Positions 34,848 to 44,286 of a stretch of DNA of 64,000 bases are shown here, one piece after another. Location: the NCBI GenBank assembly GCA_002344965.1, contig DDUU01000036.1, positions 13,637 to 77,636 on the forward strand, given 5' to 3'. Every line of letters starts with the position of its first letter. Positions within the stretch are counted from its first letter, which is position 1. The position numbers were made by a program, and so were the translations under genes. The notes beneath the pieces were generated by a model. It saw nothing but the letters and a program-made list of their open reading frames with translations, did no database searches and had not been told where the DNA came from. The DNA comes from Candidatus Tepidiaquacellales bacterium UBA2330. Its GTDB lineage: Bacteria; Bacteroidota; Ignavibacteria; Tepidaquicellales; Tepidaquicellaceae.

Positions 34848-35576
34848 TCAGATAAGAATTTCATTTCTTTCAGACATTGCTTTTCCTTTTTCACTTTTCA
34901 CATCACTTTCAATTTTACCGTCACGGATCTTAACAACCCTGTGAGCGTGCATTGCAATATCTTCTTCATGAGTAACTATAATAATCGTGTTCCCTTTCTG
35001 ATTAAGCTCTTCAAGAAGCTGCATTATCTCCTGTCCGGTTTTTGTATCAAGATTTCCTGTCGGTTCGTCGGCGAGAATTATTGAAGGATCATTTACAAGA
35101 GCTCTGGCAATTGCAACTCTTTGTCTCTGTCCTCCGGAAAGTTCATTCGGCTTATGTGTCATTCTGTCCTCAAGTCCGACATTATATAATGCCTCTTCAG
35201 CTTTTTCAATTCTCTCGGCTTTCGGAAGACCTTTATAAATCAGCGGAAGTTCAACATTGTGCAGGGCATTGCTCCTTGCAAGAAGATTGAATGTCTGAAA
35301 TACAAAACCGATCTCAAGATTCCTGATCTCCGCGAGTTCATCATCATCCATCTCACTTACATTCTTTCCATTCAGGAAATACTCACCGCTTGTGGGTGTG
35401 TCAAGGCAGCCGATAATATTCATAAGTGTTGATTTACCCGAACCGGAAGGTCCCATTATCGCAATGTATTCATTTCTGTTTATTTTCAGATCTACGCCTT
35501 TAAGAGCATATAGAACTTCCGTACCCATAATATAAACTTTTTCAATTCCCTTCAGATCTATTAAATTATTTTCCAT
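34848..35576 (-). CDS. ABC transporter ATPase (MacB/LolD family)
   Basis: This protein of about 242 residues has Walker A 'GPSGSGKST', Q-loop 'GFVFQTFNLLARSNALHNVELPLIY', ABC signature 'LSGGQRQRVAIARALV', Walker B 'IILADEPTGNLD' and the H-loop 'IIIVTHEEDIA'. 'EPTGNLDTKTGQEIM' places it in the LolD/MacB/FtsE group. I choose ATG 35574-35576 ('MENNLIDLKGIEKVY'), 14 bp after the adaptor stop codon. An upstream in-frame ATG at 35633 would add 19 very basic residues and overlap the adaptor gene. Confidence 0.95.
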   Translation of the reverse strand: MENNLIDLKGIEKVYIMGTEVLYALKGVDLKINRNEYIAIMGPSGSGKSTLMNIIGCLDTPTSGEYFLNGKNVSEMDDDELAEIRNLEIGFVFQTFNLLARSNALHNVELPLIYKGLPKAERIEKAEEALYNVGLEDRMTHKPNELSGGQRQRVAIARALVNDPSIILADEPTGNLDTKTGQEIMQLLEELNQKGNTIIIVTHEEDIAMHAHRVVKIRDGKIESDVKSEKGKAMSERNEILI

Positions 35577-35589
35577 TCCGTTATTTTTT

Positions 35590-36933
35590 TTATTCCTCTC
35601 CGGAATCTCCGAATTTCTTCTTTTTAATTTCATTATCCACTTTTACTTTTTTTCCGTCCTCAAGCTCTTTGCTTATCGCTTTAAAACTGCCCTTTATAAC
35701 TTCCTGTCCTTCAGTAACGCCTTCCAGTATTTCAATATAAGAGTCATCACTGATTCCTGTTTTCACTTTTTCCGTCTTTGCTGTTCCGGCATCCACATAA
35801 AATATTATTTCATCAGGTTTGATTTTTTTGTTCAATTTATTTTCGGATTCTCTTGAAAGATTTTCAATTTCTGAATCTTCACCAATACCTGTCTCTTTCA
35901 TTTCTTCTCTGACAGTTACAGACTGAATCGGAACTGCGAGTACATCGTTTTTCTTTTCGACTTCAATGTCCACAGTACAGCTCATTCCCGGTCTCAGCTC
36001 CACATCATTATTTACAATTCTGACCTTTACAATAAAATTCACAACTTCATCCTGTGTTCCCATCCCGGTAGCCTGAGCAGTGTTTGCAATTTCATAAACA
36101 TAACCCGTGAATACTCTGTTTGGAAAAGCATCAATTTCTATACGCGCCGTATCACCTATGTTTACCAGAGAAACATCTGTCTCCCCCACTTCTACCTGAC
36201 ATTCCATTTTTGCAAGATCCGATATTGTCATTATATTGGAACCCTGATTTGAAATTGTACCGAGCACTTTCTCACCTGTCTCGTTATTCAGTTGTGTAAC
36301 CGTTCCGTCTATCGGGGAATAAATAGTTGTCTTCGATATATCATATTTGATAGTGGATAATCCCGTCCTCTGCTGATTGATCTGCGAAATGTTTGCATTG
36401 ATCTGAGCAAGAGTCTGATCCACATTATTCTGAGCATTGTCAAGGTCGCTTTCCGTTGCGAGTCCTTTCGCGTTTAACTGTTTTATTCTATCAAGCTCCT
36501 GCTGATATCTCCTAAGAGTAACTTCCTGAACTTTCAGATTACTTTCAGCTACATTAATTGCTGCATTTTGCTGCTGAAGCTGCGGAGCAAAAGCATCCTG
36601 TTTAATTTTTACAATCAGAGCTCCCTTTTTTACCTGTTCACCTTCCTTAAAAGGCAAAGAAATTAATTCACCGCTGACTTCAGCGCTGATATTTACTTCC
36701 GTTTCAGACTGAATTTTACCGGTTGCCGTTACTATCTGAGTAATATTTCTTTTGGTAATTTTTTCTGTCTGCACCGTTATCAGCTCTTCTTTCTTGCCTG
36801 ATAATATCACTGCTGTTATAATAATAATTAACAGAGCTATGGAAATTATCCAGAATAATTTCTTTCGGGATTTCTTTTTCTTTTTTTTGACCGGAAGCGG
36901 CGGATTCATTACCGGGGTTGTAGTTTCTGACAT
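35590..36933 (-). CDS. MacA/HlyD-type periplasmic adaptor
   Basis: This 447-residue membrane-fusion protein has a basic cytoplasmic N-terminus ('KKKKKKSRKK') and one anchor helix (about 27-45). The lipoyl half 'ATGKIQSETEVNISAEVSGE' follows, then an alpha-hairpin coiled coil (about 115-195, rich in Gln/Asn), the second lipoyl half ('TIYSPIDGTVTQLNNETGEKV'), beta-barrel and membrane-proximal domains. It joins the inner-membrane permeases to the TolC channel. The gene lies 35 bp downstream of the TolC gene on the same strand. An inserted acidic stretch ('GIGEDSEIENLSRESENKLN', ~340-360) in the C-terminal region is unusual. Confidence 0.93.
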   Translation of the reverse strand: MSETTTPVMNPPLPVKKKKKKSRKKLFWIISIALLIIIITAVILSGKKEELITVQTEKITKRNITQIVTATGKIQSETEVNISAEVSGELISLPFKEGEQVKKGALIVKIKQDAFAPQLQQQNAAINVAESNLKVQEVTLRRYQQELDRIKQLNAKGLATESDLDNAQNNVDQTLAQINANISQINQQRTGLSTIKYDISKTTIYSPIDGTVTQLNNETGEKVLGTISNQGSNIMTISDLAKMECQVEVGETDVSLVNIGDTARIEIDAFPNRVFTGYVYEIANTAQATGMGTQDEVVNFIVKVRIVNNDVELRPGMSCTVDIEVEKKNDVLAVPIQSVTVREEMKETGIGEDSEIENLSRESENKLNKKIKPDEIIFYVDAGTAKTEKVKTGISDDSYIEILEGVTEGQEVIKGSFKAISKELEDGKKVKVDNEIKKKKFGDSGEE

Positions 36934-36968
36934 TTCTTTAATTTATTTTTAAAATTAACATATACTTG

Positions 36969-38318
36969 TTAATATCTTAATTCACCTAAATAATATTGTA
37001 AATTCTTTTCAGCAAGTAAAAAATCATAATAAGAATTAATTATGTCTATCCTCAGCGTATTCAGTTTCACATTTGCTGTCTGAACGTCAAGCAGTATTCC
37101 TGTACCTACTCTATAACTTTCTTCTGAAAGTAGCTTATCCTGCTCAGCAGATGCAATGTTTCTTTTTAAAATTTCTATCTGCTTAGACTGCGTTTCAAGA
37201 TCAATATATGCTTTTCTTATTTCTCCCTGTATCTGCTTTTCCAAAAGTCTCAGATTCTCCTCTTTTTGCTTGATAGCAATCTCCGAGGACTGCGATCTGT
37301 TCCTAAGACTGTTCCCCTGAAATATCGGATAGCTGATGGACAGGCCGAAACTAAATGATCTTGAATCAAGAATATCATTAAAGTTTGCTGAATTAAGCAG
37401 GTATGAAATGTTACCGTTTAATGTAGGAAAATACAGACTTTTGTTATCTATGGAAAACTGCGTTTTACTGATTTTTATTTCCTGGAGAGTAGCCTTATAA
37501 TCATATCTGTTTGAGAAAGATCTGTTTGTTAATGTATTTACATCAGCATACCTGTTCATAATATTCTGCACTTCAATCTCAGAGATCTCATCGCTTATAT
37601 TCGGATCTGTGATCTGATATGCCGTTGATAAATCGGAATTCATTGCAAGGAGCAGATCTATTTTACTTTTTTCAAAATCATTAATTGATCTTTCCAGCAA
37701 TAACTCATTCTGCGCTACCTGAACGTCCTGTCTGTAAACGTCAGCAATGGTGCGTCTGCCCACATTCATAAATTCTTTAATGCTTTCAAGCTGGGCTTTT
37801 GAATCTGAGAGATTCTCTTCGTTTATAACAATTATCTTTTCTCTTTTAAGAACGTTAAAATACGCGCTGTTAACTCTGAATGCCACATCATATTTTTCCT
37901 TATCAAGATTTATTTTAACTGAGTTTTCATATTCTTTCTGAAGATCTATCTGAGCATAATTTGAAAAACCATTGAAAAGAGTAACATTGGATCTAAATCC
38001 CACTCCGAAATTATTGATCCATGTATCCTGCTTAGGAATTATGATCGGCACGCCGTTCTCAAATCTGACTGTACCTTCTGAAAAGGTATTGTTTCTGTTC
38101 CAGTTTGCAGTAAAATTCAGATCAGGAAAAAGCTGACCTACAGCGGTTCCTGTTGATAACTTTTGAATTTCCAGATTGTCCTCCAGATTTGAAACTGCAG
38201 AACTGTTTTTCAGGGCGATCTGAACAGCTTTATTCAGGTCAAGCGTTTCCTGTGAATATACCTTACCGCTAAATATTAATAATATTATTGTGACAACAGG
38301 GAAAGTGAATTTTCTCAT
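36969..38318 (-). CDS. TolC-family outer membrane efflux protein
   Basis: This 449-residue protein has a signal peptide (1-22, ending 'SGKVYSQ') and the two-fold OEP repeat: 'LDLNKAVQIALKNSSAVSNLEDN' opens the first half, and long periplasmic helices such as 'EIAIKQKEENLRLLEKQIQGEIRKAYIDLE' (~345-375) belong to the second. It forms the outer-membrane exit channel for the MacA/ABC proteins encoded directly downstream. As first gene of the five-gene operon it is preceded by a 317-bp intergenic region that must contain the operon promoter. Confidence 0.94.
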   Translation of the reverse strand: MRKFTFPVVTIILLIFSGKVYSQETLDLNKAVQIALKNSSAVSNLEDNLEIQKLSTGTAVGQLFPDLNFTANWNRNNTFSEGTVRFENGVPIIIPKQDTWINNFGVGFRSNVTLFNGFSNYAQIDLQKEYENSVKINLDKEKYDVAFRVNSAYFNVLKREKIIVINEENLSDSKAQLESIKEFMNVGRRTIADVYRQDVQVAQNELLLERSINDFEKSKIDLLLAMNSDLSTAYQITDPNISDEISEIEVQNIMNRYADVNTLTNRSFSNRYDYKATLQEIKISKTQFSIDNKSLYFPTLNGNISYLLNSANFNDILDSRSFSFGLSISYPIFQGNSLRNRSQSSEIAIKQKEENLRLLEKQIQGEIRKAYIDLETQSKQIEILKRNIASAEQDKLLSEESYRVGTGILLDVQTANVKLNTLRIDIINSYYDFLLAEKNLQYYLGELRY

Positions 38319-38635
38319 TAGTAAATTTATGTTCGGGAATGAAAAACTTTAAAAAATAACGTATCGCAAAATAATAAGTTTCATAACCACATAATATGTA
38401 AAAATGCTTTGTTTATAATAATATGACTGTCTACCATTAAATAGGTTTCAATTTATTTAATATTTATTTTCTTACGTTTGATCTTATGGTTATAGTTTGC
38501 AGATATTCTAAAAATATTATCAATGGATGCTTCAATTAATCAGTTTCATTAATTATTATATAAAGGTAATTTTACCATACTAAATTTCCTCAATTCATTC
38601 TTAACTTAAATAAGCGTAAAGCCGGAAAACACAAA
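38319..38635. other. Divergent intergenic region, efflux operon / queD
   Basis: This 317-bp AT-rich region separates two divergently transcribed units and must hold both promoters. A TATAGTTTG near 38491 on the plus strand resembles the Bacteroidota -7 element (TAnnTTTG), but I see no matching -33 TTG at the right distance. No hairpin terminator, repeat array or small ORF with a plausible start was found. Confidence 0.5.
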
Positions 38636-39040
38636 ATGATATACATAACAAGACGAGAGCATTTTTCCGCCTCACATGTTTTAGAAAATACAAACCTGTC
38701 AAAAGAAAGGAACATTGAACTCTTCGGGAAGTGCAGTAATTTTCACGGACATAATTATTACATTGAAGTAACGCTGGCAGGAATACCTCATCCTGACAGC
38801 AGTTATGTAATGGATCTTAAAAAGCTAAAAGAGATAATTACGATTGAAATACTTAATAAAGTGGATCACAAATTTCTTAATGAACTTGAAATGTTCAGAG
38901 ACGTTATCCCTACCACTGAAAACATGGCGATGATTTTCTGGAAAATACTGTCTGAAAAAATCATAGAAGATAATGTAAAATTGTATTCCGTGAAATTATA
39001 TGAAACAGAAAAGAATTTTGTCGAATACCGCGGAGAATAA
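38636..39040 (+). CDS. queD: 6-carboxy-tetrahydropterin synthase QueD-like (PTPS family)
   Basis: This 134-residue enzyme converts dihydroneopterin triphosphate to 6-carboxytetrahydropterin in queuosine/7-deazaguanine synthesis. Zinc ligands are His15 ('HFSASH' region) and the pair in 'HGHNY'. The catalytic cysteine sits in 'GKCSNFHGH', the Cys-x3-HGH arrangement of the QueD/PTPS-I group. 'IPTTENMAMIFW' and the terminal 'ETEKNFVEY' complete the family pattern. No queC, queE or queF is in the window. Its stop codon overlaps the start of the methyltransferase gene (TAATG), so the two are coupled. Confidence 0.9.
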   Translation: MIYITRREHFSASHVLENTNLSKERNIELFGKCSNFHGHNYYIEVTLAGIPHPDSSYVMDLKKLKEIITIEILNKVDHKFLNELEMFRDVIPTTENMAMIFWKILSEKIIEDNVKLYSVKLYETEKNFVEYRGE

Positions 39041-39828
39041 TGCAAAAATTTTCCTTCAAATATTACGAAAAGCTAAAGCAGAAAAAATACCGACGGCTTG
39101 AAAAAAAATTTCTAATTGAAGGAGAAAATCTTCTGTCAGAATGCTTATCTTCAGAAAAATATGCAAGTTCAGTCGAAGCTCTCTTTTTCAGAAAAGGATA
39201 CGCTAATGTTCAGCTCATTCGAAAAGCGGAAGCTGCGAATCCCGGTCTAAGATCAGAAGAGCTTGAAGAAAATATTTTCAACAAACTGTCCGACACAGTA
39301 AATTCTCAAGGCATAATTGCATGTATCAGAAATTCTGCAGAGAAAGATATTTCAGATTTATTTATCCAAAATACTGTTATCACTCTTGAGAATATAAGCG
39401 ATCCCGGAAATCTTGGTACAATTATCAGAACCTGTTATTGGTTTGGATTAAAAAACATTGTCCTGAACAATACTGCAGGAGAATTTCAGAATCCCAAAGT
39501 ACTTCGATCTTCCCAGGGAGCTGTCTTTCATTCAGAAATTTTCATAGTTAATGATCTTAAAAATTTCCTCAGAGAATTTGAATCAAAAGGTTTTAACATT
39601 ATTCTTCTTGATCTAAAAGCTGAAAGATTTATATCTGATCCGGATTTTATATCATGTGAAAAAAACATTCTGGTTTTCGGAAATGAATCTAACGGTATTT
39701 CTGAAGAATTGCTTTCAGAAGCATCCTTTAAGAAATTTAAGATAAAAGGTTACTCTGATTGTGAATCTTTAAATGTAGCTGTCTCAGCAGGCATAGTAAT
39801 AAACCGGATAATCAGCGGCAGGAATTAA
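39040..39828 (+). CDS. SpoU/TrmH-family RNA 2'-O-methyltransferase
   Basis: This 262-residue SPOUT methyltransferase has an N-terminal substrate-binding domain ('YRRLEKKFLIEGENLLSECL') and the knotted catalytic domain with motif 1 'LENISDPGNLGTIIRTCYWFG', motif 2 'ILVFGNESNGISEELL' and motif 3 'SLNVAVSAGIVI'. Motif 3 Ser-Leu-Asn-Val-Ala-Val-Ser is characteristic of the RlmB/TrmH group, which methylates a ribose 2'-OH in rRNA or tRNA. The target is not predictable. It overlaps the queD-like stop codon by one base. Confidence 0.92.
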   Translation: MQKFSFKYYEKLKQKKYRRLEKKFLIEGENLLSECLSSEKYASSVEALFFRKGYANVQLIRKAEAANPGLRSEELEENIFNKLSDTVNSQGIIACIRNSAEKDISDLFIQNTVITLENISDPGNLGTIIRTCYWFGLKNIVLNNTAGEFQNPKVLRSSQGAVFHSEIFIVNDLKNFLREFESKGFNIILLDLKAERFISDPDFISCEKNILVFGNESNGISEELLSEASFKKFKIKGYSDCESLNVAVSAGIVINRIISGRN

Positions 39829-39870
39829 TATTTTATTGAGATCTTTGCGGTTTTAAATTTCAGTTTGGTT

Positions 39871-39907
39871 AAAAAAAAATGCTGTCCCTGTTTAAAGGAA
39901 CAGCATT
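39871..39907 (-). terminator. Terminator of the first T9SS protein gene
   Basis: ATGCTGT...ACAGCAT with extra CC/GG pairs and one bulge forms a hairpin, followed on the minus strand by nine T residues (39871-39879). It lies about 20 bp after the 39929 stop codon and also faces the end of the plus-strand methyltransferase gene. Confidence 0.8.
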
Positions 39908-39928
39908 AAAAATTCAGACAAGAAATTC

Positions 39929-40855
39929 CTACTTGATAAGAACCATTCGTTTTACTGATTTAAATTCTTTCTCGCCTGTTACGTCAATTCTGTAGAAATA
40001 TACTCCGCTTGCAAAATCCGCTCCGTTGAAATTAACGGAATATGTTCCTGCAGGTTTTACTTCATTTACAAGATTAGCAATTTCCCTTCCTGTCATATCA
40101 AATATTTTCAGCTGTACATTTCCTGAAACAGGCAATGCATACTGAATTTTAGTTACCGGATTAAACGGATTCGGATAATTCTGATTTAACTCAAAATCTT
40201 TAGGTATAATGCTGCTTATTGGAGATCCGTTATTGATATTGGTTAGACTTGAATCCACTACATGAAACATTCTATAGCTTATCTGTGTGTTTACAGTATT
40301 ATTTAAACCTGTATATGCATTTATTTTTGTAAAAAACGAGCCTTGTGTTATTGTATCTAAAATATGGAAATAATAAGGCGTATTCGTATTAAAAGTACCT
40401 GCTGAAAGACCAACTCTCATTCTTAAGACTCTTACTCCAAGTCCTGCTGTATCAATTGTGTATCCGTTACCGGCACCGGGAAGTGAATTTGTTGCGAGTC
40501 TTAACAAATTTCCTGCAGTAGAAGGGTTTCTTGGTCTGAATGCAGCCGGTAAACCGCTTAGGGTATCACCGTTTTGGTTTGTCACGAATCTGTAAGTAAA
40601 AGTCGATCCCTGCGGAGCAAGATCAGGATTAATTCTGAAAAAATACTGATGACCTGCTAATTCAAAATTTGTTTCATGAGGATTAGTATGTTTAAGATAA
40701 ATATCAAATTCGAATGAATCGGGAGTATAAGTGTAATTGGTTACTCTAAGCTGGTAAGTTGGAAAAATGTAAGTACTGTCGCCGCCTGCATTTGCAAAAT
40801 TCATTGATGCAAAAAAGACAATGCACGGCAATAGAATTCTAAAAAGGTTTTTCAT
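39929..40855 (-). CDS. Secreted T9SS type A protein with 'HT/ELAG' N-terminal domain (paralogue 1)
   Basis: This 308-residue protein has a signal peptide (1-23, ending 'NFANAG'), an unnamed beta-rich N-terminal domain and a C-terminal T9SS sorting domain ('NQNYPNPFNPVTKIQYALP', 'GVYFYRIDVTG', ending 'KRMVLIK'). The N-terminal domain shares 'FDIYLKHTNP', 'FELAGHQYFFRI', 'FRPRNPSTAGN' and 'LPGAGNGYTI' with the proteins at 52319 and 54009, so the three are paralogues. Unlike the other two, this copy lacks the fibronectin-like middle part. It should be exported and surface-attached or released by the T9SS. The pattern could be cohesin-like; see findings. Confidence 0.87.
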   Translation of the reverse strand: MKNLFRILLPCIVFFASMNFANAGGDSTYIFPTYQLRVTNYTYTPDSFEFDIYLKHTNPHETNFELAGHQYFFRINPDLAPQGSTFTYRFVTNQNGDTLSGLPAAFRPRNPSTAGNLLRLATNSLPGAGNGYTIDTAGLGVRVLRMRVGLSAGTFNTNTPYYFHILDTITQGSFFTKINAYTGLNNTVNTQISYRMFHVVDSSLTNINNGSPISSIIPKDFELNQNYPNPFNPVTKIQYALPVSGNVQLKIFDMTGREIANLVNEVKPAGTYSVNFNGADFASGVYFYRIDVTGEKEFKSVKRMVLIK

Positions 40856-40971
40856 TTTTTAATTTTGTTTTTGATTAAATTTAATAAATTGTTTATGCAA
40901 TCTAACTTATAAATATTTTTTATTCCACATAAAATTTTAAGTATTTAATAATTTTAATTTACCTTAAAACA

Positions 40972-42669
40972 TTAAGGGGTTGCTTTTGTCACAAAATTGG
41001 ATGAATTATTGTCCGCTAATGTCTGATCAGCTAAATCCGTAAGACCGTCACCGTTAAGATCTGAAATTATATATCCTGTAAGAAATTGAGTCGCGTCATT
41101 TTCAATAAATCCGTTGTCAGATAAATCAATTGAACCGTCTCCATTTACATCACCGCTGTAAATGCAATATTTGCTTCCGACAAGTATCTCATTATTACCG
41201 TATGCCTGTGAAGATGCAGATGTAAAATCATACTGAAAATCATTGCCTTTGGACAATGTCATCCCTCCGGCTTTACTCCATGTTTCCAGACCGTTTCTAT
41301 GCTCAATATTAATGTAATAATTTCCGTTAGGGGCATTTGAAAAATTACAGTATCCGCTCAGAGTAGTCGAATTCAAAACCGTAACAAAAGAATCAACCGC
41401 TGCATACGGCGATGAAATCTGATGAAGATATACTGTTACGGTATCGCTAAGACTCATGGTATTAGTATTAGCATCTAAAAAACCCTGTAAAGCAGCAGTA
41501 ATTTTCAGATTTATCACCGAGGGTTTATAAAGTTTGTAAATTCTTCCTGTAGATGATAGATTTAAAAAATACATTTCATTGTATTGATCTGTACCCAGAG
41601 TAGAAATTAAATATGATGTATCAAACAATAGCGTATTGGATGCAGTAATTCCGTCATAAGCAAGAGAGAATACTTTACCGGACGGATAATCTGCATAAAT
41701 ATATTTTCCGTAAAGATCAGGATGTTTTGATCCTCTGTAAACATATCCTCCTGTTATGGATGTGCCGACTGTTCTTGGATAATCCCAGACAGGTCTTGTA
41801 AATCCCTTCCCTGTTGTATCGCATGTGCCGTAACACGCAAAACCCTCCATCTTATTCCATCCGTAGTTTTTACCGTTTTCAATTATGTCTATTTCTTCAA
41901 ATGCTGACTGACCAACGTCGCCCGCCCATATTTGTCCGTTAAGTTCATCAAAAGAAAATTTCCAGACATTCCTTAATCCGTATGCAAAAATTTCTTCTTT
42001 ATATCCGCTGAGGTTTCCGTGATATGGATTGGTAGAAGGGATCGAATAAGCTTTGCCTCCTCCGGCTGAATCAACATTTATTCTCAGTATTTTTCCAAGC
42101 AGAGTATTTCTGCTTTGACCGTTTCCATGAGGATCACCGCCGCTTCCCCCGTCTCCGAAAGAAATGTAAAAATATCCATCCGGTCCGAAAGCAACTTTAC
42201 CGCCATTGTGGTTTGTAAATGGCTGATATAATGTCAGAAGTATTTCTTCTGTCGATGATACGGCTGTATCCGGATTTGAAATGCTTGTTGTAAATCTTGA
42301 AATTCGCGACCATGTCTGTGAAACACTGTCAAAGGTGTAGTTTACATAAAACTGCCTGTTGTTTTCATAATTCGGATGAAAAGCTAGTCCGAGAAGTCCT
42401 TTCTCATTTCCTGTCTGTGAAACTTTAGCAGATAAATTTATAAATAATTTTGCTGAACTGACAGAAGGGTTATTATTAAATACATAAATCAGTCCTCGCT
42501 GCTGTACGACAAACAACCTGTTCGTACCGTCATAAGCATGAACAAGTTCTACCGGGTTATTAAAAGTCTGTAAACTTGGAAAGGCGAGATTTAATTTATA
42601 CTGAGCTTGGGATTGGTGGGAATAAAAAATAGTGATGCATAATGCAATTATGCAGATGATTTTTTTCAT
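40972..42669 (-). CDS. Secreted PQQ-dependent sugar dehydrogenase-like protein with HRN/dockerin C-terminus
   Basis: This 565-residue protein has a signal peptide (1-22). A six-bladed GSDH propeller (about 25-370) follows, with 'PVELVHAYDGTNRLFVVQQRG', 'GLLGLAFHPNY', the His-containing 'NHNGGKVAFGPDGYFYISFG', 'FAYGLRNVWKFSFD' and 'GKNYGWNKMEG'. The family oxidises aldoses with PQQ and calcium. The last ~185 residues (bases 40972-41520) are a module shared with five neighbours: beta-sandwich, 'EHRNGLETWSKAGG', 'YDFTSASSQAYGNN', then two EF-hand-like loops 'DVNGDGSIDLSD' and 'DLNGDGLTDLAD' and a terminal proline. It lacks a T9SS type A domain. Confidence 0.9.
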   Translation of the reverse strand: MKKIICIIALCITIFYSHQSQAQYKLNLAFPSLQTFNNPVELVHAYDGTNRLFVVQQRGLIYVFNNNPSVSSAKLFINLSAKVSQTGNEKGLLGLAFHPNYENNRQFYVNYTFDSVSQTWSRISRFTTSISNPDTAVSSTEEILLTLYQPFTNHNGGKVAFGPDGYFYISFGDGGSGGDPHGNGQSRNTLLGKILRINVDSAGGGKAYSIPSTNPYHGNLSGYKEEIFAYGLRNVWKFSFDELNGQIWAGDVGQSAFEEIDIIENGKNYGWNKMEGFACYGTCDTTGKGFTRPVWDYPRTVGTSITGGYVYRGSKHPDLYGKYIYADYPSGKVFSLAYDGITASNTLLFDTSYLISTLGTDQYNEMYFLNLSSTGRIYKLYKPSVINLKITAALQGFLDANTNTMSLSDTVTVYLHQISSPYAAVDSFVTVLNSTTLSGYCNFSNAPNGNYYINIEHRNGLETWSKAGGMTLSKGNDFQYDFTSASSQAYGNNEILVGSKYCIYSGDVNGDGSIDLSDNGFIENDATQFLTGYIISDLNGDGLTDLADQTLADNNSSNFVTKATP

Positions 42670-42758
42670 GATTGTTTAATTTGTTTTAACATATTAGCAA
42701 TTATTTTTATTTAATTAAATATAAATTTATTTTTAATTTAAAAGAACGCTTTCGGAAA

Positions 42759-44252
42759 CTATGGTGAAATCACTGTAACTATATTCAAAGCATTGTTTTC
42801 AATTATTGCCAAATCATTCAGATCAGTAATTAGATCTCCGTTTATATCAGTAACGGTATAACCCTGTAAAAACATAACAGCGCTGTTTTCTCCGATGCCC
42901 AAATCCGTTATATCTATTACGTTATCCTTATTCACATCTCCGCTGTAAATACAAAATTTAATCCCAAGCTGGACCATGTTATTTCCATACGACTTTGAAA
43001 TATTATCAGTGAAATCATAATTATTAAGACTGTCGATTTTATAAATTATTCCTCCGGCAGCGCTCCAGGTATTAATCGTATTTCTGTGAACAGTTTCGAT
43101 ATAAAAATTTCCGGACGGTGCATTTCTGAATTTTAAAACCGAGTTAAATGTAACAGAATCTATTACTGAAAAAGCTGAATCAATTCTATTATACGGAGAT
43201 GCAGCATTTCTCAGATATACTTTTATCGAGTCTTTCAGATTCAGACTGTTTCCGGAAATTTTATAAAGTCCTTCCGGTATTACTTTTAAATTCAGAACAG
43301 TTTCATTTCCAAATTCAAAAACTGCATACACAGGCAAATGATCTGACGCATAATGAAGAGCATTAGCTATGGTCTGTCCGACTGCATTATTGGGTGATTT
43401 GTTAATTGAATCATTAAAATGATTCCCGTCATTTCCGTAAGTTACATAACTGCCCGGAATAAATTTTATTCCGCCGGAATTTTTTACCGCGCCGGAATAA
43501 AGTATCATATCGAACCTGTCATCAAGTCCTCCTGTCGCTCCGTCTCCGAATGACCTTGTTCTTGTGGACTGTGAATGATAGAATCTGTAAGCAAAGTTGT
43601 TCCATGTGCCGGTCAGATTAAGATTATCATAAAAATTTCCGTCATTACCCGGATCATCCGCAAGAAGTTTAATGTATGCCGGTTCATTTGATGAATAAAT
43701 ATTAAAATCACCCAGCACAATGAAATCTGTTCCGGAAGGTAATGCGTTTGTCCTTTTACGAAGACTGTCAATCTCAGCGCCGCGCCTGACAATGCTCGTA
43801 TCACCGGCTCTCAGATGAACTGCATAAATCCTGAGAGTATCATTATATATTTTATCTGAGATCTTAAATTCATTTATATCCCTGAGCAGTGTTGGTATCC
43901 TCGTATTACTAATAAAATTTACTTTAGCCGTTTTGTAAAATATTGCATTATCTGAATCAGGTCCGTTAATATATGTTCCTGCCGAATAGTTTGCGCTCCC
44001 GTAATTTAATACATTCTTTAAAAAATCATTCACGCCGGCTTGCGTGTTAATTTCATTAACTACCAGAATATCCGGATCGGTACCGTTCAGGACAGTTCTG
44101 AAATACGGGTTTCTTATATTTGTATCTGCGTTTGGGTAATTAAGAAGATTGTATGTCATTATCCTGATCTGATTCTGAGAATATGCGCAGTCTGAAAAGA
44201 TAACGGCAGTTACTATTGCGGATAAAAAAATTATAAATCGTTTTACTATCAA
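42759..44252 (-). CDS. Secreted endonuclease/exonuclease/phosphatase-fold protein with HRN/dockerin C-terminus
   Basis: This 497-residue protein has a signal peptide ending near 'FSDCAYSQ' and an EEP domain (about 28-310) with 'IRIMTYNLLNYPN', 'DILVVNEINTQ' (metal Glu), 'YAVHLRAGD', 'FIVLGDFNIYSS' (Asp/Asn pair) and 'ASDHLPVYAVF' (catalytic His). It could be a DNase or phosphodiesterase. The C-terminus (bases 42759-43305) is the shared module, here 'VHRNTINTWSAAGG' and loops 'DVNKDNVIDITD' and 'DINGDLITDLND', slightly degenerate. The start is TTG at 44250-44252. The endonuclease I gene ends 34 bp upstream; the two secreted nucleases are probably coexpressed to scavenge extracellular DNA. Confidence 0.9.
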   Translation of the reverse strand: MIVKRFIIFLSAIVTAVIFSDCAYSQNQIRIMTYNLLNYPNADTNIRNPYFRTVLNGTDPDILVVNEINTQAGVNDFLKNVLNYGSANYSAGTYINGPDSDNAIFYKTAKVNFISNTRIPTLLRDINEFKISDKIYNDTLRIYAVHLRAGDTSIVRRGAEIDSLRKRTNALPSGTDFIVLGDFNIYSSNEPAYIKLLADDPGNDGNFYDNLNLTGTWNNFAYRFYHSQSTRTRSFGDGATGGLDDRFDMILYSGAVKNSGGIKFIPGSYVTYGNDGNHFNDSINKSPNNAVGQTIANALHYASDHLPVYAVFEFGNETVLNLKVIPEGLYKISGNSLNLKDSIKVYLRNAASPYNRIDSAFSVIDSVTFNSVLKFRNAPSGNFYIETVHRNTINTWSAAGGIIYKIDSLNNYDFTDNISKSYGNNMVQLGIKFCIYSGDVNKDNVIDITDLGIGENSAVMFLQGYTVTDINGDLITDLNDLAIIENNALNIVTVISP

Positions 44253-44286
44253 TAAATGCTACTGAAAAATTAATTACGAAATGAAA

